Source: Ralstonia thomasii (GTDB taxonomy: Bacteria; Pseudomonadota; Gammaproteobacteria; Burkholderiales; Burkholderiaceae). From it: a stretch of 64,000 nucleotides of DNA. A program made the translations under genes and the position numbers. The notes beneath the pieces were generated by a model. It saw only the letters and a list, made by a program, of their open reading frames with translations. It ran no database searches and was not told the origin of the DNA. Location of the stretch: NCBI RefSeq assembly GCF_958405895.1, contig NZ_CATZAR010000012.1; one strand, 5' to 3'. This document shows, piece after piece, positions 61,329-64,000 of the stretch. The first letter of the stretch is position 1; each line of letters begins with the position of its first letter.

Positions 61329-64000
61329 ATGGCTACAACCACCCTCGGGGTCAAGCTGGACGATGCTTCGCGTGAACGCCTCAAGCGCGTTGCGCAGTCC
61401 ATTGACCGCACGCCGCACTGGCTGATCAAGCAGGCGATCTTCACGTATCTGGACCAAGTGGAGCGGGGGCAGCTGCCAAATGACGCAAACGGCACGGCGG
61501 CGGATGGCCTCCCGTCCGCCGCCGCCGCCGTCTCCGACGTGCATGACGGCGATGACGCCGCGGTGCAACCGTTCCTCGAATTTGCGCAAAGCGTGCAACC
61601 GCAGTCGGTTCTGCGCGCGGCCATCACCGCAGCCTACCGCCGCCCTGAAACCGAAGCCATTCCGATGCTGCTCGAGCAGGCCCGCCTGCCGGGCGCGCTC
61701 GCCTCGGAAGCCAAGCAGCTCGCGCGGGATCTGGCCGGCAAGCTGCGTACGCAAAAGGTCGGCACCGGCCGTGAAGGGCTGGTGCAGGGCCTCATTCAAG
61801 AATTCTCCCTGTCGAGCCAGGAAGGCGTGGCGCTGATGTGCCTGGCCGAAGCGCTGCTGCGCATTCCGGACAAGGCCACGCGCGACGCGCTCATCCGCGA
61901 CAAGATCAGCAACGGCAACTGGTATTCGCATGTCGGCCAGAGCCCGTCGCTGTTCGTGAATGCCGCCACCTGGGGTCTGCTGCTCACGGGCAAGCTGGTG
62001 GCCACGCACAACGAAGCAGGGCTGTCGAAGGCGCTCACGCGCATCATCGGCAAGAGCGGCGAACCGCTGATCCGCAAGGGTGTGGACATGGCGATGCGCC
62101 TGATGGGCGAGCAGTTCGTCACCGGCGAAACCATTTCCGAAGCGCTGGCCAACGCGCGCAAGTTCGAGGCCGAAGGCTTCCGCTACTCCTACGACATGCT
62201 CGGCGAGGCCGCGATGACGGAGGAAGACGCGCAGCGCTACCTCGCGTCGTACGAGCAGGCCATCCGCGCGATCGGGCAGGCCTCGGGCGGGCGCGGCATC
62301 TACGAAGGGCCGGGCATCTCGATCAAGCTGTCGGCGCTGCACCCGCGCTACAGCCGCGCGCAGTACGACCGCACGATCAACGAGCTGTATCCGCGCGTGA
62401 AGGCGCTGGCGATGCTGGCGCGTGAATACGACATCGGCATCAACATCGACGCCGAAGAGGCCGACCGCCTGGAACTGTCGCTCGACCTGCTCGAGCGCCT
62501 GTGCTTTGCGCCCGAGCTGGCCGGCTGGAACGGCATCGGCTTCGTGGTGCAGGGCTACCAGAAGCGCTGCCCGTTCGTGCTCGACTACATCATCGATCTG
62601 GCTCGTCGCAGCAAGCACCGCCTGATGATCCGCCTCGTAAAGGGCGCGTACTGGGACAGCGAGGTCAAGCGCGCCCAGGTCGACGGCCTGGAGGGCTACC
62701 CGGTCTACACGCGCAAGGTCTACACCGACGTGTCGTACCTGGCCTGCGCGCGCAAGCTGCTGGCCGCGCCGGAGGCGATCTTCCCGCAGTTCGCCACGCA
62801 CAACGCGCACACGCTGGCGGCCATTTACCACATGGCCGGCCAGAACTATTACCCCGGCCAATACGAATTCCAGTGCCTGCACGGCATGGGCGAGCCGCTG
62901 TACGAGCAGGTCGTCGGCAACAAGCCGGGCAAGCTGAACCGCCCGTGCCGCATCTACGCGCCGGTCGGTACGCACGAAACGCTGCTGGCCTACCTGGTGC
63001 GCCGTCTGCTGGAAAACGGCGCCAACACCTCGTTCGTGAACCGCATTGCGGACGAGTCGATTCCGCTGGACGACCTCGTCGCCGACCCGGTGGCGGTGGT
63101 GGAAAAGATGCACGCCGATGAAGGGACGCTCGGCCTGCCGCATCCGAAGATTCCGCTGCCGCGCGCCCTTTACGGTGACGTTCGCGCAAACTCGTCGGGC
63201 ATCGACCTGGCGAACGAGCAGCGCCTGGCGTCGTTGTCGTCCGCCCTTCTTGCCGGCACCAGCACGGTCTGGACCGCCGAGCCGACGATCGGCGACGCAT
63301 CGTACGTGGGTGGCGCGCCGCAGCCGGTGCGCAATCCGGCGGACCTGCGCGACATCGTCGGCCATGTGACGGAAGCCACCGAAGCCGATGTGGATGCCGC
63401 GCTGTCGGCCGCCACCGCCGCCGCCCCGATCTGGCAAGCCACGCCGCCGGAAGCGCGCGCTGCGCTGCTCGATCGCGCCGCCGACTTGATGGAAGGCGAG
63501 ATGCAGCACCTGATGGGCCTGATCATCCGCGAGGCCGGCAAGACGCTGTCCAACGCCATCGCCGAGGTGCGCGAAGCCGTCGACTTCCTGCGCTATTACG
63601 CGGCGCAGGTGCGCGGTGGGTTCTCCAACGACACGCACCGTCCGCTGGGCCCGGTGGTCTGCATCAGCCCGTGGAACTTCCCGCTGGCGATCTTCACCGG
63701 CCAGGTCAGCGCCGCGCTGGCTGCGGGCAACCCGGTGCTGGCCAAGCCCGCTGAACAGACCCCGCTGATTGCGGCGCAAGCCGTGCGCATCCTGCGCGAA
63801 GCCGGCGTGCCGGCCGGTGCCGTGCAACTGCTGCCGGGCCGCGGTGAGACTGTCGGCGCGGCGCTGGTGAAGGACGGGCGCACCAAGGGCGTGATGTTCA
63901 CCGGCTCGACTGAAGTCGCGCGCATCCTGCAGCGCACGCTTGCCGGCCGCCTGGATGCCAACGGCGCGCCGATTCCGCTGATTGCCGAGACCGGCGGTCA
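61329..64000 (+). CDS. putA: Trifunctional proline utilisation protein PutA, 3' end outside window
   Basis: 890 codons are visible; the frame runs off the right edge. Domain order: ribbon-helix-helix (about 2-47; TTLGVKLDDASRERLKRVAQ), a low-complexity linker, proline dehydrogenase barrel with GPGISIKLSALHPRYSRAQ, RLVKGAYWDSEVKRAQ and FATHNAHT, then the aldehyde dehydrogenase domain beginning near 690, with WNFPLAIFTGQVSAAL and VLAKPAEQTPL. It oxidises proline to glutamate through pyrroline-5-carboxylate, passing electrons to quinones, and represses transcription when off the membrane. The catalytic cysteine of the dehydrogenase lies outside the window. Confidence 0.97.
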   Translation, partial: MATTTLGVKLDDASRERLKRVAQSIDRTPHWLIKQAIFTYLDQVERGQLPNDANGTAADGLPSAAAAVSDVHDGDDAAVQPFLEFAQSVQPQSVLRAAITAAYRRPETEAIPMLLEQARLPGALASEAKQLARDLAGKLRTQKVGTGREGLVQGLIQEFSLSSQEGVALMCLAEALLRIPDKATRDALIRDKISNGNWYSHVGQSPSLFVNAATWGLLLTGKLVATHNEAGLSKALTRIIGKSGEPLIRKGVDMAMRLMGEQFVTGETISEALANARKFEAEGFRYSYDMLGEAAMTEEDAQRYLASYEQAIRAIGQASGGRGIYEGPGISIKLSALHPRYSRAQYDRTINELYPRVKALAMLAREYDIGINIDAEEADRLELSLDLLERLCFAPELAGWNGIGFVVQGYQKRCPFVLDYIIDLARRSKHRLMIRLVKGAYWDSEVKRAQVDGLEGYPVYTRKVYTDVSYLACARKLLAAPEAIFPQFATHNAHTLAAIYHMAGQNYYPGQYEFQCLHGMGEPLYEQVVGNKPGKLNRPCRIYAPVGTHETLLAYLVRRLLENGANTSFVNRIADESIPLDDLVADPVAVVEKMHADEGTLGLPHPKIPLPRALYGDVRANSSGIDLANEQRLASLSSALLAGTSTVWTAEPTIGDASYVGGAPQPVRNPADLRDIVGHVTEATEADVDAALSAATAAAPIWQATPPEARAALLDRAADLMEGEMQHLMGLIIREAGKTLSNAIAEVREAVDFLRYYAAQVRGGFSNDTHRPLGPVVCISPWNFPLAIFTGQVSAALAAGNPVLAKPAEQTPLIAAQAVRILREAGVPAGAVQLLPGRGETVGAALVKDGRTKGVMFTGSTEVARILQRTLAGRLDANGAPIPLIAETGG

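Noticed and set aside
61239..63827. 862-codon open frame antisense to putA
   Set aside because: Same shadow effect; composition is Arg/His/Gln-rich without recognisable motifs, whereas the plus strand encodes PutA.

Overview
The window is a high-GC chromosomal segment of a beta-proteobacterium of the Burkholderiaceae, most likely Ralstonia. The support is the gene order mnmG-rsmG-parA-parB-atpIBEFHAGDC, trifunctional PutA with an N-terminal ribbon-helix-helix domain, the phhAB pair, the small DUF3717 and DUF3562 proteins and DUF6600/DUF2272 proteins. This assignment comes from gene content and protein style, not from a database search. No rRNA, tRNA, CRISPR array, insertion sequence or prophage was found.

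Layout. 1-3.8 kb: end of a Sel1-repeat gene, then a leftward block (ketopantoate-reductase family, class II aldolase, DUF2272 lipoprotein, HU). 3.8-4.45 kb: an intergenic region that looks like a replication origin, with three perfect DnaA boxes, two degenerate ones, a TAG-repeat DnaA-trio and an AT-rich stretch. 4.4-10.5 kb: SET-domain methyltransferase, a TctE-like two-component system, phenylalanine hydroxylase with its pterin recycling enzyme and an Lrp regulator, and a YhhN protein. 10.5-18.2 kb: ornithine cyclodeaminase family, OmpW, a copper module (copZ / copA-cueR, each side with its own MerR-type operator), a lipase-like hydrolase and a GMC oxidoreductase. 18.4-23.3 kb: a complete branched-chain amino acid ABC transporter whose LivF has Arg in place of the Walker A Lys. 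23.5-31.2 kb: an accessory stretch with a TSUP permease, cupin, PhnZ-type HD oxygenase, regulators, and a decaying zone with two LysR remnants and a broken short-chain dehydrogenase. 31.2-43.8 kb: chromosome maintenance and energy core, with three perfect parS sites (one inside mnmG), mnmG, rsmG, parAB and the whole F1Fo ATP synthase operon. 43.8-57 kb: surface and secreted proteins, hydrolases, an orphan PstS, a GST, a sterol-desaturase family protein and an amino-acid-type chemoreceptor behind a sigma-28-like promoter. 57-64 kb: hemE, a second DnaA-box cluster, priA, and the first 890 codons of putA preceded by two GGTTGCACC motifs.

How it fits together. HU, the origin-like DnaA cluster, ParAB with parS, and PriA are all replication or segregation functions. 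Heavily expressed genes point away from about 4.2 kb (hup leftward; atp, mnmG, hemE, priA and putA rightward), as expected if replication forks leave from there. Amino acid catabolism is the second theme: a branched-chain transporter, a second binding protein, phenylalanine hydroxylation, proline oxidation and an amino-acid-type chemoreceptor. Copper export is the clearest self-contained regulatory circuit. Nothing here is convincingly a wholly new system. The most notable signals are the origin-like region flanked by HU and a SET methyltransferase, the parS site inside mnmG, the LivF Walker A substitution, the decaying LysR/SDR locus, and a terminator on the minus strand in a gene-free region, which suggests an unannotated small RNA.
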